From positions 1 to 45,293 of the IMG/VR virus record IMGVR_UViG_3300022918_000005: a stretch of 45,293 bases of DNA. The stretch is one strand, 5' to 3'. The DNA comes from a virus. Shown here one piece after another: positions 7,589 to 15,524 of this stretch; the first letter of the stretch is position 1, and each line of letters starts with the position of its first letter. A program made the translations under genes and the position numbers. The notes below the pieces were generated by a model. That model was not told the origin of the DNA. It saw nothing but the letters and a program-made list of their open reading frames with translations, and made no database searches.

Positions 7589-7711
7589 TTAGTCGTTCCA
7601 GAAGAAGCAGGTCAGCGAGCGTGCGGCTTGATCGATCCCGTCGATATCCTGGTCGATCAAGAAGCCGTAGTCGTCCATCAAACCGGTGCCAGCCCAAAAA
7701 GTATTGTTCAT
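7589..7711 (-). CDS. Small phage protein, 40 aa
   Basis: A 40-residue acidic protein beginning MNNTFWAGTGLMDDYGFLID. AGGAG lies seven bases before the ATG at 7711, and the gene is the first after the leftward promoter, about 37 bp before the repressor-like gene. No family recognised. Its start overlaps the stop of a 14-codon reading frame that begins at the expected transcription start (see findings). A GCCCGC/GCGGGC palindrome follows its stop. Confidence 0.6.
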   Translation of the reverse strand: MNNTFWAGTGLMDDYGFLIDQDIDGIDQAARSLTCFFWND

Positions 7712-7759
7712 GATCTTGCTCCTGTCTCAGCAGCACACAATGCGCCGCCCATGAGTAGA

Positions 7760-7788
7760 ACTATATACGCAAGCAGCGCTTTACGCAA
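7760..7788 (-). promoter_or_regulatory. Leftward early/repressor promoter (PL)
   Basis: On the minus strand TTGCGT (7783-7788), 17 bp, TATAGT (7760-7765). CTTGCG sites overlap the -35 and end just before the -10. The core and the bases after it match the rightward promoter at 20702-20734 (25 bases from TATAGT onward with one mismatch). It drives the 40-aa gene, the repressor-like gene and the early operon. Confidence 0.72.
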
Positions 7789-7818
7789 GTAATAAATATT
7801 CGCAAGAAATTGCTTGCG
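7768..7818. promoter_or_regulatory. Operator array between divergent promoters
   Basis: Four copies of the hexamer CGCAAG/CTTGCG: 7768-7773, 7784-7789 and 7801-7806 in one orientation, and 7813-7818 inverted. The last two form a near-perfect palindrome around AAATTG. Spacings of 16-17 bp between the direct copies place them on about one face of the helix. They cover the leftward -35 and the rightward -35, as in a phage repressor/Cro switch. Confidence 0.62.
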
Positions 7819-7839
7819 TATCGTAAATCCTTGTGTAAT
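7810..7839 (+). promoter_or_regulatory. Candidate rightward early promoter (PR)
   Basis: TTGCTT (7810-7815), 18 bp, TGTAAT (7834-7839), with the -35 inside the operator palindrome. It would start the transcript for the gene at 7891 and the replication genes after it. Weaker than the leftward promoter by consensus. Confidence 0.5.
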
Positions 7840-7890
7840 GATTCTCCCTGTCGATTCGGACAAACCTCACAACCCACTAGGAATAACCTT

Positions 7891-8445
7891 ATGAGCATCG
7901 AACAAACCCTGCAGAACATCGCCGACGCGCTGCTGAAAGTAGCCGAGGCCAACCACGCCATCGCCGCAGCCAGCCTGAAAACCGAGGAAAGCTATCGCGC
8001 TTCGATCGGCGCCTACGCCGCAGCGACGGCGAACAGTGGCGCGCCGCTGACCACCGACACCATCGAGGCGGACGTCGCCAAGGTGGAAACCGACGCCAAG
8101 GCCGAGCAGAAGAAGGTCATGGCCGCCGTCGAAGCCGACCGCAAGCCGACCAGCGCCAAGGAAGCCGTGGCCGATGCGCTGGCCCGCGCCAAGGCCGAGA
8201 AGGAAGCCGCCGCGCCGGTCGTCGAGGAAGACGACCCGCTGGCCGACTCCACCCCGCTGGACTACGAGAAGGACGTCAAGCCTAAGCTGGTCCAGGTGGG
8301 CAAGAACAAGCAGGAAATGGTCGACCTCCTGGCCTCGTTCGGCGTCGGCAAGGAGCTGACCTACGCCAAGGCCGACATGCTGCCGGCGGACAAGTTCGGC
8401 GCCGTCGTCGCCGCCTGTGACAAGATCCTGGCCGCGCGGGGCTGA
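7891..8445 (+). CDS. Hypothetical early protein, 184 aa
   Basis: 184 residues, first gene of the rightward arm. The N-terminal half is alanine/lysine/glutamate-rich and helical (LKVAEANHAIAAASLKTEES, then VAKVETDAKAEQKK), a likely coiled coil. The C-terminal 70 residues (VGKNKQEMVDLLASFGVGKE) look like a small folded domain. No known family recognised. Start at 7891 has AGGA eight bases upstream; an in-frame ATG at 7810 falls in the promoter and is rejected. It probably works with the DUF2800/DUF2815 genes that follow, but only position supports this. Confidence 0.78.
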   Translation: MSIEQTLQNIADALLKVAEANHAIAAASLKTEESYRASIGAYAAATANSGAPLTTDTIEADVAKVETDAKAEQKKVMAAVEADRKPTSAKEAVADALARAKAEKEAAAPVVEEDDPLADSTPLDYEKDVKPKLVQVGKNKQEMVDLLASFGVGKELTYAKADMLPADKFGAVVAACDKILAARG

Positions 8446-8447
8446 TC

Positions 8448-8921
8448 GTGTGGGCGGATATTGCGGGCTACGAGGGCCGCTACCAGGTTGACCGGGCAGG
8501 CCAAGTGCGGAACGTCAAGACCGGCCGTATTTTAAAGGCCCATGTGTTTCGCAACCACTACGTAGGCATCATTCTGGGTAGGGGCAGCAAGACGCACTTG
8601 GTGCACCGACTGGTGGCTACGGCTTTCATACCCGGCGATACGTCGCTGCAGGTCAACCACAAGAACGGCAACCGTGGCGACAACCGAGCGGAAAATCTGG
8701 AGTGGCTTTCTTGCTCAGATAATCATCGGCACAGCTACCGCGAGCTGAAGCGTAAAAAGCATTGCCTTACTAAAACTGTTTTACTTTCAAAAGGGGATTC
8801 GACCATGCAATTCGATTCCGTAGTATTGGCTGCTAAAGCACTGGGCGTGGTGCCCGGTTCGGTAGCATCGGCCGAGAACAAAAGCCACCGGTGCCGTGGC
8901 TGGGTGGTGTCCTATGTCTGA
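8448..8921 (+). CDS. NUMOD4/HNH homing endonuclease
   Basis: 157 residues with GTG start. [20 protein letters not shown] at the N-terminus is the NUMOD4 motif. [12 protein letters not shown], then [20 protein letters not shown], is the HNH_3 type core. The C-terminal segment ([17 protein letters not shown]...GW) resembles a NUMOD1 DNA-binding repeat. It is a paralogue of the gene at 12462-12995. Such genes spread by cutting alleles that lack them. It overlaps the next gene by 8 bases. Confidence 0.88.
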   Translation: MWADIAGYEGRYQVDRAGQVRNVKTGRILKAHVFRNHYVGIILGRGSKTHLVHRLVATAFIPGDTSLQVNHKNGNRGDNRAENLEWLSCSDNHRHSYRELKRKKHCLTKTVLLSKGDSTMQFDSVVLAAKALGVVPGSVASAENKSHRCRGWVVSYV

Positions 8922-10392
8922 GCATGCCAAGCTGTCGCCCTCCGGCGCCCACCGCTGGATCGCTTGTGCCGGATCTCTCGCGATGGAATCGGGCATCGAA
9001 GACAAGGGAAGTGATTTTGCCGAAGAGGGGACGCTGGCCCACGATCTGGCGGCGCGCTGCCTCAAAGGTGAGCATGATGCCGCGTTCTTCGTAAGCTCCA
9101 CCACCGGGCTGATGTACGAGTACGAAGACCACGGTGAAAAGAAGAAAGCGCACATCACCTCGGACATGGCCCGCGAAGTCCAAAAGTATCTCGACCAGGT
9201 CCGCAGGGACGCCGAAGGCATGGAGATGCACGTCGAGCAGCGTCTGCCGATTTTCGGCGGTGCGATACCAGGGCAGTTCGGCACAAGCGACGTCGTTTTG
9301 TTGTCCGATACTGTGCTGCACGCGGCAGATTTAAAATTTGGAAGGGGCGTTCAAGTCTACGCCGAGGAAAACGAGCAGCTGATGCTCTACGCCCTCGGCG
9401 CGCTGGACGAGTTCGACTTGCTCGGGACGATCGAGACGGTGCGTATGTCCGTGTACCAGCCACGATTGAACCACTTCGACACGTGGTCGTGCACCGTCGA
9501 GCACCTGCGGGCATTCGAGCAACGGGCGATCGCCGCCGGCCAGGTAGCCTTGGCGTGGGCCGAAGACCCCGCCGATTCGAACCTGGCCCACGCACTGGCC
9601 CCCGGCCCCGACCAGTGCCGATTCTGCAAGGCCAAGGCGACTTGCCCGGCGCTGCGCGATCAGGTGCTGGCGACGGTGGCGGGCGACTTCGAGATCCTCC
9701 CGGAGATCGCCATCGCGGGCGAGACGCAGGGCGCCGAAATGCCCCCGGTCGTGGATTGCCTTGTCGCACTGGGCAAAGGCGAGATCGCGGTGTCCATCAT
9801 CGACGCCGAGAAGATCATCGCGGCGGCGCACGGGGTAGCGCCGGGCAAGGTGGACCTGGAGTACGACTTAGCCGGGGGAGGCCCCCCTTCGTTCATCGTC
9901 AAGAAGCCCACCCTGCGCCCGGCGCTGGAGAATCCCGAGGCGCGACTGACCAGCGCCAGCGACGAGCAGCTCGGCCTCTTGGGCGAGGCCATCGACTTGG
10001 TGGAGGGCTGGGCCAAGGCGGTGCGCGCTGAGCTGGAGCGGCGCATGCTGGCCGGCGGCGAGGTGCCCGGATTCAAGCTGGTCAAGGGCCGCGAGGGCAT
10101 CCGCAAGTTCTCGGACGCCGCCGAGGCCGAGAAGATGATGAAGTCGATGCGCCTGAAGCAAGACGTGATGTACGACTGGACGCTGATCAGCCCGACCACG
10201 GCCGAGAAGCTGTACGCCGACGGCATCATCGGCAAGAAGCAATGGCCGAAGTTGCAGGCGCTCATCACCCGCAGCGAGGGCGGCCTGTCCGTGGCGCCAG
10301 CGGCCGACAAACGACCAGCGGTGGTTATCACCCCGGTGGCCGACGATTTTGAAGCACTGCCCGACGCGGACGACCTGTCCGATTTACTCTAA
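8914..10392 (+). CDS. DUF2800 family protein, Cas4/RecB-like exonuclease
   Basis: 492 residues. It begins with the family signature [19 protein letters not shown] at residues 123-126 and [10 protein letters not shown] (Asp139, Lys141) are the D...DxK of a PD-(D/E)XK nuclease, and [18 protein letters not shown] near 240 adds the clustered cysteines of an iron-sulfur RecB/Cas4-type nuclease. DUF2800 genes usually stand beside DUF2815 and PolA in phage replication modules, as here. Probable role: 5'-3' exonuclease in recombination or end processing. The start at 8914 lies inside the 3' end of the HNH gene. Confidence 0.9.
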   Translation: MSEHAKLSPSGAHRWIACAGSLAMESGIEDKGSDFAEEGTLAHDLAARCLKGEHDAAFFVSSTTGLMYEYEDHGEKKKAHITSDMAREVQKYLDQVRRDAEGMEMHVEQRLPIFGGAIPGQFGTSDVVLLSDTVLHAADLKFGRGVQVYAEENEQLMLYALGALDEFDLLGTIETVRMSVYQPRLNHFDTWSCTVEHLRAFEQRAIAAGQVALAWAEDPADSNLAHALAPGPDQCRFCKAKATCPALRDQVLATVAGDFEILPEIAIAGETQGAEMPPVVDCLVALGKGEIAVSIIDAEKIIAAAHGVAPGKVDLEYDLAGGGPPSFIVKKPTLRPALENPEARLTSASDEQLGLLGEAIDLVEGWAKAVRAELERRMLAGGEVPGFKLVKGREGIRKFSDAAEAEKMMKSMRLKQDVMYDWTLISPTTAEKLYADGIIGKKQWPKLQALITRSEGGLSVAPAADKRPAVVITPVADDFEALPDADDLSDLL

Positions 10393-10420
10393 ACTGTTTA
10401 TACCATTACGAAAGAACACC

Positions 10421-10966
10421 ATGAAAATCAAACTGCAAAACGTCCGCCTGTCCTTCCCTGGCCTGTTCAAGGCCGAAGCTTTCAAGCCGGGCGACGACCC
10501 GAAATACAAGGCCACCTTCCTGATCGAGAAGGGCAGCGACCAGCACAAGGCCATCGAAGCCGCCATCCTGGAGACGGTGAAGATCAAATTCGGCGCCAAG
10601 GATGCCGAGAAGATCATCGCCAATATCCGCAGCAACGCGAACAAGTTCTGCTACCAAGACGGCGACACCAAAACCTATGATGGCTACGAAGGCATGATGG
10701 CGCTGTCGGCGAAGAACGGTGTCCGCCCGCTGGTCATCGACCGTGACCGCACCCCGCTGGCCGAGCAGGACGGCAAGCCATACGCGGGTTGCTACGTCAA
10801 CGCATCGGTGGAGTTCTTCGCTTACGACAATACCGGCAAGGGCGTCTCGGCCAGCCTGGGCGGCGTCCAGTTCGTCAAGGACGGCGACGCGTTCGCCGGC
10901 GGCAAGGCCGCATCAGAAGACGACTTCGACGCGCTGGACGGCGCCGACGCCGACAGCATGATCTAA
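10421..10966 (+). CDS. DUF2815 family protein, probable ssDNA-binding/recombination protein
   Basis: 181 residues. MKIKLQNVRLSFPGLFKAEA and later YAGCYVNASVEFFAYDN plus GVSASLGGVQFVKDG are the DUF2815 signature; the family has an OB-like fold and is predicted to bind single-stranded DNA. The acidic tail (SEDDFDALDGADADSM) is like the tails of SSB proteins that bind partners. It lies between DUF2800 nuclease and a terminator, with PolA further down. Confidence 0.9.
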   Translation: MKIKLQNVRLSFPGLFKAEAFKPGDDPKYKATFLIEKGSDQHKAIEAAILETVKIKFGAKDAEKIIANIRSNANKFCYQDGDTKTYDGYEGMMALSAKNGVRPLVIDRDRTPLAEQDGKPYAGCYVNASVEFFAYDNTGKGVSASLGGVQFVKDGDAFAGGKAASEDDFDALDGADADSMI

Positions 10967-10973
10967 ACCCACC

Positions 10974-10996
10974 GCCCGGCTCGCGCCGGGCGTTTT
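10974..10996 (+). terminator. Rho-independent terminator (rightward)
   Basis: GCCCGGC-TCGC-GCCGGGC followed by GTTTT, eight bases after the DUF2815 stop. Probably partial, since no strong promoter is visible before the next gene. Confidence 0.65.
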
Positions 10997-11020
10997 CCAC
11001 CTCCCAAGGGGATAATCGTC

Positions 11021-11227
11021 ATGTCTAAAGCATACAAACCGCCCGGAACGAAGCCAGAGGAACCGGGCATCTACGATACAACAGAACCGCACGATCCCAC
11101 CCCGACGTATCAGCGCTGGGATGGAAAAGCTTGGAGTTGGTGCGCGCCAGACATTCGCTCCGCGCGTACCGCGTTTGCTAATGGCGCTTTCCAAAATCCA
11201 CCTTGGCGCGAAATAGAGCAAGAATGA
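11021..11227 (+). CDS. Small hypothetical protein, 68 aa
   Basis: 68 residues, begins MSKAYKPPGTKPEEPGIYDT; rich in proline and aromatic residues (YQRWDGKAWSWCAPDI). AAGGGGA precedes the start. Family not recognised. Overlaps the next gene by ATGA. Confidence 0.65.
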   Translation: MSKAYKPPGTKPEEPGIYDTTEPHDPTPTYQRWDGKAWSWCAPDIRSARTAFANGAFQNPPWREIEQE

Positions 11228-11538
11228 CCACCTACTCGATCCGCTGCCGCCACAACGCATGCCGTCACCGCCGCGTGTCGCGCACCCACCCCGACGACTA
11301 CAAGGTCACCCCGGCGTGCGAGGCGTGCGGCCAGCGCAAGGGCTGGCGGATCGAGCAGCGGGCCTACAACAAGCGCGGGCTGTGCCACTGCACTGGCCCG
11401 CTGGGGCGGAACAACGAGCCGTTCCCGCACCGTATCACCCACCCGTCGTGCGACCAACACCCGCGCGGCATTTACAACCAGGCGCGCGCCCGTGGCGTTG
11501 CCCACGAAGATATCCCGGAGGAATTTTGGCCAAAGTAA
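11224..11538 (+). CDS. Cysteine-rich putative zinc-binding protein
   Basis: 104 residues with C-x4-C near the start (RCRHNACRHRR), CEACGQ near 39 and CHC near 60, plus several histidines: a probable zinc-binding small protein. Similar Cys/His-rich proteins often precede HNH genes in phages. Starts at 11224 by ATGA overlap and itself overlaps the following HNH gene by 13 bases. Confidence 0.68.
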   Translation: MTTYSIRCRHNACRHRRVSRTHPDDYKVTPACEACGQRKGWRIEQRAYNKRGLCHCTGPLGRNNEPFPHRITHPSCDQHPRGIYNQARARGVAHEDIPEEFWPK

Positions 11539-11915
11539 AAACGCCCGCCGGATCGTTCGGCGCCCGCGCCTGCCGCACGCTGCGGGTGCGCTTGATGGAA
11601 GGCGGACGGGAGGCGTTGCCTCCCTCATTCGCGGCGTCGAACTGGATTTGCCAGCGCATCCTGGCCACGGTGCCGTGGGCAGACTTCAACGAGATCCGCA
11701 AGATCTACCACGAGGCCGACCGGCTGACGATCGCCACCGGCATCAAGCACAACGTCGACCACATCATCCCGCTGCACCACCCACGGGTCAGCGGCTTGCA
11801 TGTACATTTCAATCTGCGGGCGATCCCCGCCGGCCCGAACATGAGCAAGGGTAACCACTGGTGCCCCGAGCAGTTGGAAATGTTCGACGGCCCCGAACAA
11901 TTGAGGCTTCTATGA
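11526..11915 (+). CDS. HNH endonuclease
   Basis: 129 residues from a TTG start at 11526 with GGAGG four bases upstream; an ATG at 11595 is the alternative. The core is VDHIIPLHHPRVSGLHVHFN, followed by a conserved asparagine (NMSKGNHWCPE) as in the common phage HNH type. The segment before it (IYHEADRLTIATGIKHN) is typical of this family. It may be a free-standing mobile nuclease, but it overlaps both neighbours and looks well integrated in the operon. Confidence 0.82.
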   Translation: MAKVKTPAGSFGARACRTLRVRLMEGGREALPPSFAASNWICQRILATVPWADFNEIRKIYHEADRLTIATGIKHNVDHIIPLHHPRVSGLHVHFNLRAIPAGPNMSKGNHWCPEQLEMFDGPEQLRLL

Positions 11916-12043
11916 AAACTAGTAAAACCTGGGCTTTCATCCACAACCTGATCGCGCACCCGCTGCTGGCACTCACCGGCGGCGCGCGCTGGGCAGATCG
12001 GTTCCACGATTACACCGCCGGAAAAGCTTGGCCAAGATCATGA
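11912..12043 (+). CDS. Small phage protein, 43 aa
   Basis: 43 residues: MKTSKTWAFIHNLIAHPLLA, then ADRFHDYTAGKAWP. I have the impression of a recurrent small phage protein with an IHNLxAHPLL core; function unknown, possibly membrane-associated. ATGA overlaps at both ends support it as a real gene. Confidence 0.66.
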   Translation: MKTSKTWAFIHNLIAHPLLALTGGARWADRFHDYTAGKAWPRS

Positions 12044-12465
12044 CCTACTACGACGACCACGAGGACAAGCACCTCGGCACCAGCCGGCGCCGGTTCTTCG
12101 GCAACCGCAGCCCGAAGAAGCAGGCCGAGGTGCGACAGGCTGACCGGCGCGCGATGCACGTGCCGCCCGAAGCCTATCTCGATCGCAAGGCGCTGAAGGC
12201 GGCGCCGGGTAGCACACTGGCCCGCGCCCGGATCGATGCCCATGGCGCGTTCGACCCGCTGTGGCAGTCCGGCGCCATGTCGCGCCGCTCGGCCTACGAC
12301 TGGCTGGCGATCCAGTTGCACCTGCCGGTGTCCGCCTGCCACATGGTGCTGTTCGACGTGGCCATGTGCCAGCGCGTGGTGGCCGTCTGCGCCGCCAGCG
12401 ACGTGTGCCGCGCTGCTGTTGCGAAGTGCGGCCCTATCAACGATTTTGAGGATTTGACGAAATGA
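12040..12465 (+). CDS. DUF3268-like protein lacking the zinc finger
   Basis: 141 residues. The C-terminal half (ARARIDAHGAFDPLWQSGAM, SAYDWLAIQL, SACHMVLFDVAMCQRVV) matches the end of the DUF3268 family (xAHxAFDPLW...AYxWLA...CHIGxFD). Known members carry an N-terminal CPxCG...CxxC zinc finger; here the first 60 residues are instead basic and have no cysteine pair. So this is a family member that has lost or replaced the finger. Function unknown. ATGA overlaps join it to both neighbours. Confidence 0.7.
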   Translation: MTYYDDHEDKHLGTSRRRFFGNRSPKKQAEVRQADRRAMHVPPEAYLDRKALKAAPGSTLARARIDAHGAFDPLWQSGAMSRRSAYDWLAIQLHLPVSACHMVLFDVAMCQRVVAVCAASDVCRAAVAKCGPINDFEDLTK

Positions 12466-12995
12466 CCGAACAGTGGAAAGACATCGCGGGCTTCGAGGGC
12501 CGCTATCAGGTGAGCGACCAAGGCCGGGTGAAGGCGCTGTCGTTTATGCAGCGCTGGCGCCATGGCCTGCGCCGCGTGCGTGAGCGCATCATCGCGCAGC
12601 AGACGATTAACAGTGGCTATCAGGTGGTGCACATGCACCTGGGTAACAAGGCGTTTGCCAAGACCGTGCACCGGCTGGTGGCGCTCACCTTCCACCCCGG
12701 CGCCGATCCGAAACTCGACGTCAACCATATCGACGGAAATAAAAAGAACAACGCCGCCACGAATTTGGAATGGCTCGGCCGTACCGCGAACCACGATCAC
12801 GCGGTGCGTCTTGGCTTGAACACGGGCGCCATTCGCGTGCGCGGCGTTCCGGTCGCTGGCGGGCCGGTGGTCGAGTACCCATCCATGGCGCAGGCGGCGC
12901 TGCAGCTGATTGGCCGCCGTAGCCCCAGTGCGATTAGCGCGTGCATCCGGGGCGCGCAACGCACCGCGTACGGGTACACATGGAGCAAGATATGA
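12462..12995 (+). CDS. NUMOD4/HNH/NUMOD1 homing endonuclease
   Basis: 177 residues with a full homing-endonuclease layout: NUMOD4 (WKDIAGFEGRYQVSDQGRVK) at about 5-25, HNH_3 core (VHRLVALTFHPG then VNHIDGNKKNNAATNLEW) at about 68-105, and NUMOD1-type repeat (PSMAQAALQL...SAISACIRG...AYGYTW) at the end. It directly precedes the polymerase gene with ATGA overlap; DNA polymerase genes are classic homing targets, although here the polymerase frame is not interrupted. Paralogous to the gene at 8448-8921. Confidence 0.9.
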   Translation: MTEQWKDIAGFEGRYQVSDQGRVKALSFMQRWRHGLRRVRERIIAQQTINSGYQVVHMHLGNKAFAKTVHRLVALTFHPGADPKLDVNHIDGNKKNNAATNLEWLGRTANHDHAVRLGLNTGAIRVRGVPVAGGPVVEYPSMAQAALQLIGRRSPSAISACIRGAQRTAYGYTWSKI

Positions 12996-15238
12996 AACTG
13001 AGTTTTCATGACCTCGAAACATTTTCCGAGGTGCCGATCCGTCACGGCGCTTGGGCCTATGCCGAAGGCGCCGAGGTGCTGCTGTGGGCCTACGCGCTGG
13101 AAGACGGCCCCGTCAAGGTATGGGACTTGACCAGTGGAGAGCCGATGCCCGACGACCTCGCGGCGATACTCGTCGACGACGAGATCACCACCGTGTGGCA
13201 CAACGGCTCCATGTTCGACACCACCATCCTGGCGGTGGGGCTGGGTATCGACATTCCACTGGCGCGCCTGCACGACACTATGGTCCAAGCGCTGCAGCAC
13301 AGTTTGCCGGGTTCGCTAGGGGCGCTCTGCGAAGTGCTGGGCGTGCCGAGCGACAAGGCCAAGGACAAGGCCGGCAAGGAATTGATCCGCCTGTTTTGCA
13401 TTCCGCCGGCCGGCAACCTCAAGCGCGGACGCGCCACCGCTGCCACGCACCCGGCCGAGTGGGCGCGCTTCAAGGATTACGCCTCGCTCGATATCGTCGC
13501 CATGCGCGAGTGCTACAAGCGCATGCCGAAATGGAATTGCACCTTGATCGGCGAGCGCGCGGTATTCCACGTCGACCAGACGATCAACCGGCGCGGCATG
13601 TGCATGGATATCGATTTGGCGCGCGCGGCTGTCGCGGCGGTGGACGTCGCCCAGGTGGCGCTGCGCGAGCAGACGTTCGATATGACGTCCGGCGAGGTGG
13701 AGAGCGCGACGAAGCGCGACGCCATGATGCTGCATATTCTGACCGAGTACGGCGTCGATCTGCCCGATATGCAGAAGTCTACCCTGGAGCGCCGCATCGC
13801 CGACCCCGAGCTGCCCGAGGGCTTGCGCGAACTGCTGCGCATCCGACTGCAGGCGACCACCACCAGCACCAGCAAGTACACGGCGCTGATGAACTGCGTG
13901 AGCAGCGACGGCCGGCTGCGGGGAACGAAGCAATACTGCGGCGCCGCGCGCACCGGTCGCTGGGCGGGGCGGCTATTCCAGCCGGATAATCTACCTCGAC
14001 CAACCATGAAGAACCCGGACATTGAATTGGGCATCGAGGCGCTGAAAGCCGGCATTGCCGATCTGCTCTACAACAACGTGATGCAGTTGACGAGCAACGC
14101 CATTCGCGGCTGCATCACCGCCCCGCCCGGCAAGAAGCTGGTGGTGGCCGATTTGTCCAACATCGAAGGCCGGGTGCTGGCGTGGCTGGCCGGGGAAACG
14201 TGGAAGCTCAAGGCGTTCCGCGACTACGACGCCGGCACCGGCTTGGACCTGTACATTTTGTCCTACGCCAAGTCGTTCGGGGTCGATCCGAAAACTGTTA
14301 CTAAAAATGATAGACAAAAAGGCAAGGTTCAAGAACTCGCCCTGGGGTACGAGGGCGGGGTGGGCGCCTTCGTCACCTTCGCCGCCGGCTACGGCATCGA
14401 TCTGGAAGAACTGGCCAACAGCGCGCAAAGCTCGATCCCCGGCAACGTGTGGGGGCAGGCCAACATCATGCTCGCTTGGCACCGCCAGCAGGGCCGCGAA
14501 CCGGCCGAGGGGCTGGGCCTGTCCGATAAAGCTTGGCTGGTCTGCGAGTCCTTGAAGCTCGGCTGGCGCGACGCCCATGCCAACGTGGTGCAGTTGTGGC
14601 GCGACGTCGACGCGGCGGTGCGCGAGGCCATCAGCACGCCGAGCACCACCGTGCAGGTGCGCATGCTCAAGATCCGCCGCGATGGCGCGTGGTTGCGCAT
14701 CGTGCTGCCTTCGGGCCGTGCGCTCTGCTATCCGGCGCCGAAGCTGGAAGCCGAGAAGAAAAAGCGCAACTTCGAGGTAGATTCCGCCGGCGAGTGCGCG
14801 GCATGCGGCGGCACCCACACGGTGCTGGTCGGCGGCTGGCAAGGCGAGGAACCGCCGGGCGTGGCGCACCTCGAAGCGTGCTCCGCATGCCAAGGCCAGG
14901 AGCCGACGCGCGAGGGTGGCCGGACGAAAATCACCTACGCGGGCGTGAATCAGTACAGTCGGAAGTGGGGCCGGATCGATACATATTCTGGAAAAATTGT
15001 CGAAAATATAACGCAAGCAGTTGCGCGTGACGTGATGGCGTCCAGCATGGTGGCGATCGAAAAGGCCGGCTACGCCATCGTGCTGACCATTCACGACGAG
15101 ATCCTGGCCGAGGCGCCAGACGAGCCGCAGTACAATGCCGAGCACTTGGCCGAGCTGATGGCCGAGGCGCCGGACTGGGCCGAGGGATTGCCGCTGGCCG
15201 CCGCCGGCTTCGAGTCGTATCGATACCGGAAAGACTGA
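12992..15238 (+). CDS. polA: DNA polymerase A with 3'-5' exonuclease domain
   Basis: 748 residues, family A replicative polymerase. Exonuclease: HDLET (Asp7, Glu9), HNGSMFD (Asn71, Asp76) and YASLD (Tyr163, Asp167), all present. Polymerase: motif A VVADLSNIEGR (Asp387), motif B DRQKGKVQELALGYEGG (440-456), motif C LTIHDEI (His701-Asp702-Glu703). Between motifs B and C there is an insertion with CAAC (602-605) and CSAC (630-633) that looks like a zinc ribbon. The ATG overlaps the stop of the HNH gene. The last 13 codons before the stop are repeated in frame just downstream (15260-15307). It probably copies the phage genome with the primase-helicase of the left arm. Confidence 0.95.
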   Translation: MKLSFHDLETFSEVPIRHGAWAYAEGAEVLLWAYALEDGPVKVWDLTSGEPMPDDLAAILVDDEITTVWHNGSMFDTTILAVGLGIDIPLARLHDTMVQALQHSLPGSLGALCEVLGVPSDKAKDKAGKELIRLFCIPPAGNLKRGRATAATHPAEWARFKDYASLDIVAMRECYKRMPKWNCTLIGERAVFHVDQTINRRGMCMDIDLARAAVAAVDVAQVALREQTFDMTSGEVESATKRDAMMLHILTEYGVDLPDMQKSTLERRIADPELPEGLRELLRIRLQATTTSTSKYTALMNCVSSDGRLRGTKQYCGAARTGRWAGRLFQPDNLPRPTMKNPDIELGIEALKAGIADLLYNNVMQLTSNAIRGCITAPPGKKLVVADLSNIEGRVLAWLAGETWKLKAFRDYDAGTGLDLYILSYAKSFGVDPKTVTKNDRQKGKVQELALGYEGGVGAFVTFAAGYGIDLEELANSAQSSIPGNVWGQANIMLAWHRQQGREPAEGLGLSDKAWLVCESLKLGWRDAHANVVQLWRDVDAAVREAISTPSTTVQVRMLKIRRDGAWLRIVLPSGRALCYPAPKLEAEKKKRNFEVDSAGECAACGGTHTVLVGGWQGEEPPGVAHLEACSACQGQEPTREGGRTKITYAGVNQYSRKWGRIDTYSGKIVENITQAVARDVMASSMVAIEKAGYAIVLTIHDEILAEAPDEPQYNAEHLAELMAEAPDWAEGLPLAAAGFESYRYRKD
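15189..15219 (+). repeat. Direct repeat, copy 1 (3' end of polA)
   Basis: A 31-bp sequence inside the end of polA, repeated exactly at 15261-15291. The offset is 72 bp, a multiple of three, so both copies are in the same frame and encode PLAAAGFESY. Confidence 0.92.
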
Positions 15239-15307
15239 TGCGACCCGGCGGCGCCGGACATGCCGCTGGCCGCCGCCGGCTTCGAGTCGTACCGCTACAA
15301 GAAATAA
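15239..15307 (+). pseudogene. Remnant second C-terminus of polA
   Basis: After the polA stop the same frame continues CDPAAPDMPLAAAGFESYRYKK and stops at 15305-15307. It repeats the true end (EAPDWAEGLPLAAAGFESYR) with small changes. This looks like the tail of an alternative polA allele left by recombination or by loss of an inserted element. It carries its own ATG (15260) but is too short to be a gene. Confidence 0.75.
15261..15291 (+). repeat. Direct repeat, copy 2 (downstream of polA stop)
   Basis: Exact copy of 15189-15219, lying in the polA remnant and ending 16 bp before the promoter at 15308. Confidence 0.92.
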
Positions 15308-15340
15308 CTTGCACAAGTAAATACTTGCGTGTATAGTTCT
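15308..15340 (+). promoter_or_regulatory. Repeated rightward promoter/operator, copy 1
   Basis: -35 TTGCAC (15309-15314), 17-bp spacer, -10 TATAGT (15332-15337). CTTGCA at 15308 and CTTGCG at 15324 are 16 bp apart, as in the leftward promoter. The 33 bases are identical to copies at 17328 and 20702; with copy 3 the identity extends to 39 bases (from 15302). It starts directly after the stop of the polA remnant and precedes the 46-aa gene. Confidence 0.75.
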
Positions 15341-15368
15341 TTACATACCAACCGAACCGGAGATTAAA

Positions 15369-15509
15369 ATGAACGCAGCCGCCATCCAAGAAATGATGAA
15401 TAACTGGGAAAAGATCGAATCGAACGTACGCGCTGCACTTCCTAGCGCCACCGCCGAACAGGTCTATCAGTTGACGGCGGCAGCGATGAATAAATCGCTT
15501 GGTACGTAG
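15369..15509 (+). CDS. Small phage protein, 46 aa
   Basis: 46 residues: MNAAAIQEMMNNWEKIESNV, then RAALPSATAEQVYQLTAAAM. Helical, no membrane segment, family not recognised. GGAGA lies at a good distance before the ATG and the repeated promoter 30 bases upstream would make it the first gene of a new transcript. The hairpin RNA element begins 16 bases after its stop. Confidence 0.6.
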   Translation: MNAAAIQEMMNNWEKIESNVRAALPSATAEQVYQLTAAAMNKSLGT

Positions 15510-15524
15510 TTACTAGCGCCCTCC

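Noticed and set aside
13991-15316. A 441-codon open frame on the minus strand
   Set aside because: Antisense to polA; no ribosome site and no recognisable domain. The polA motifs are intact.
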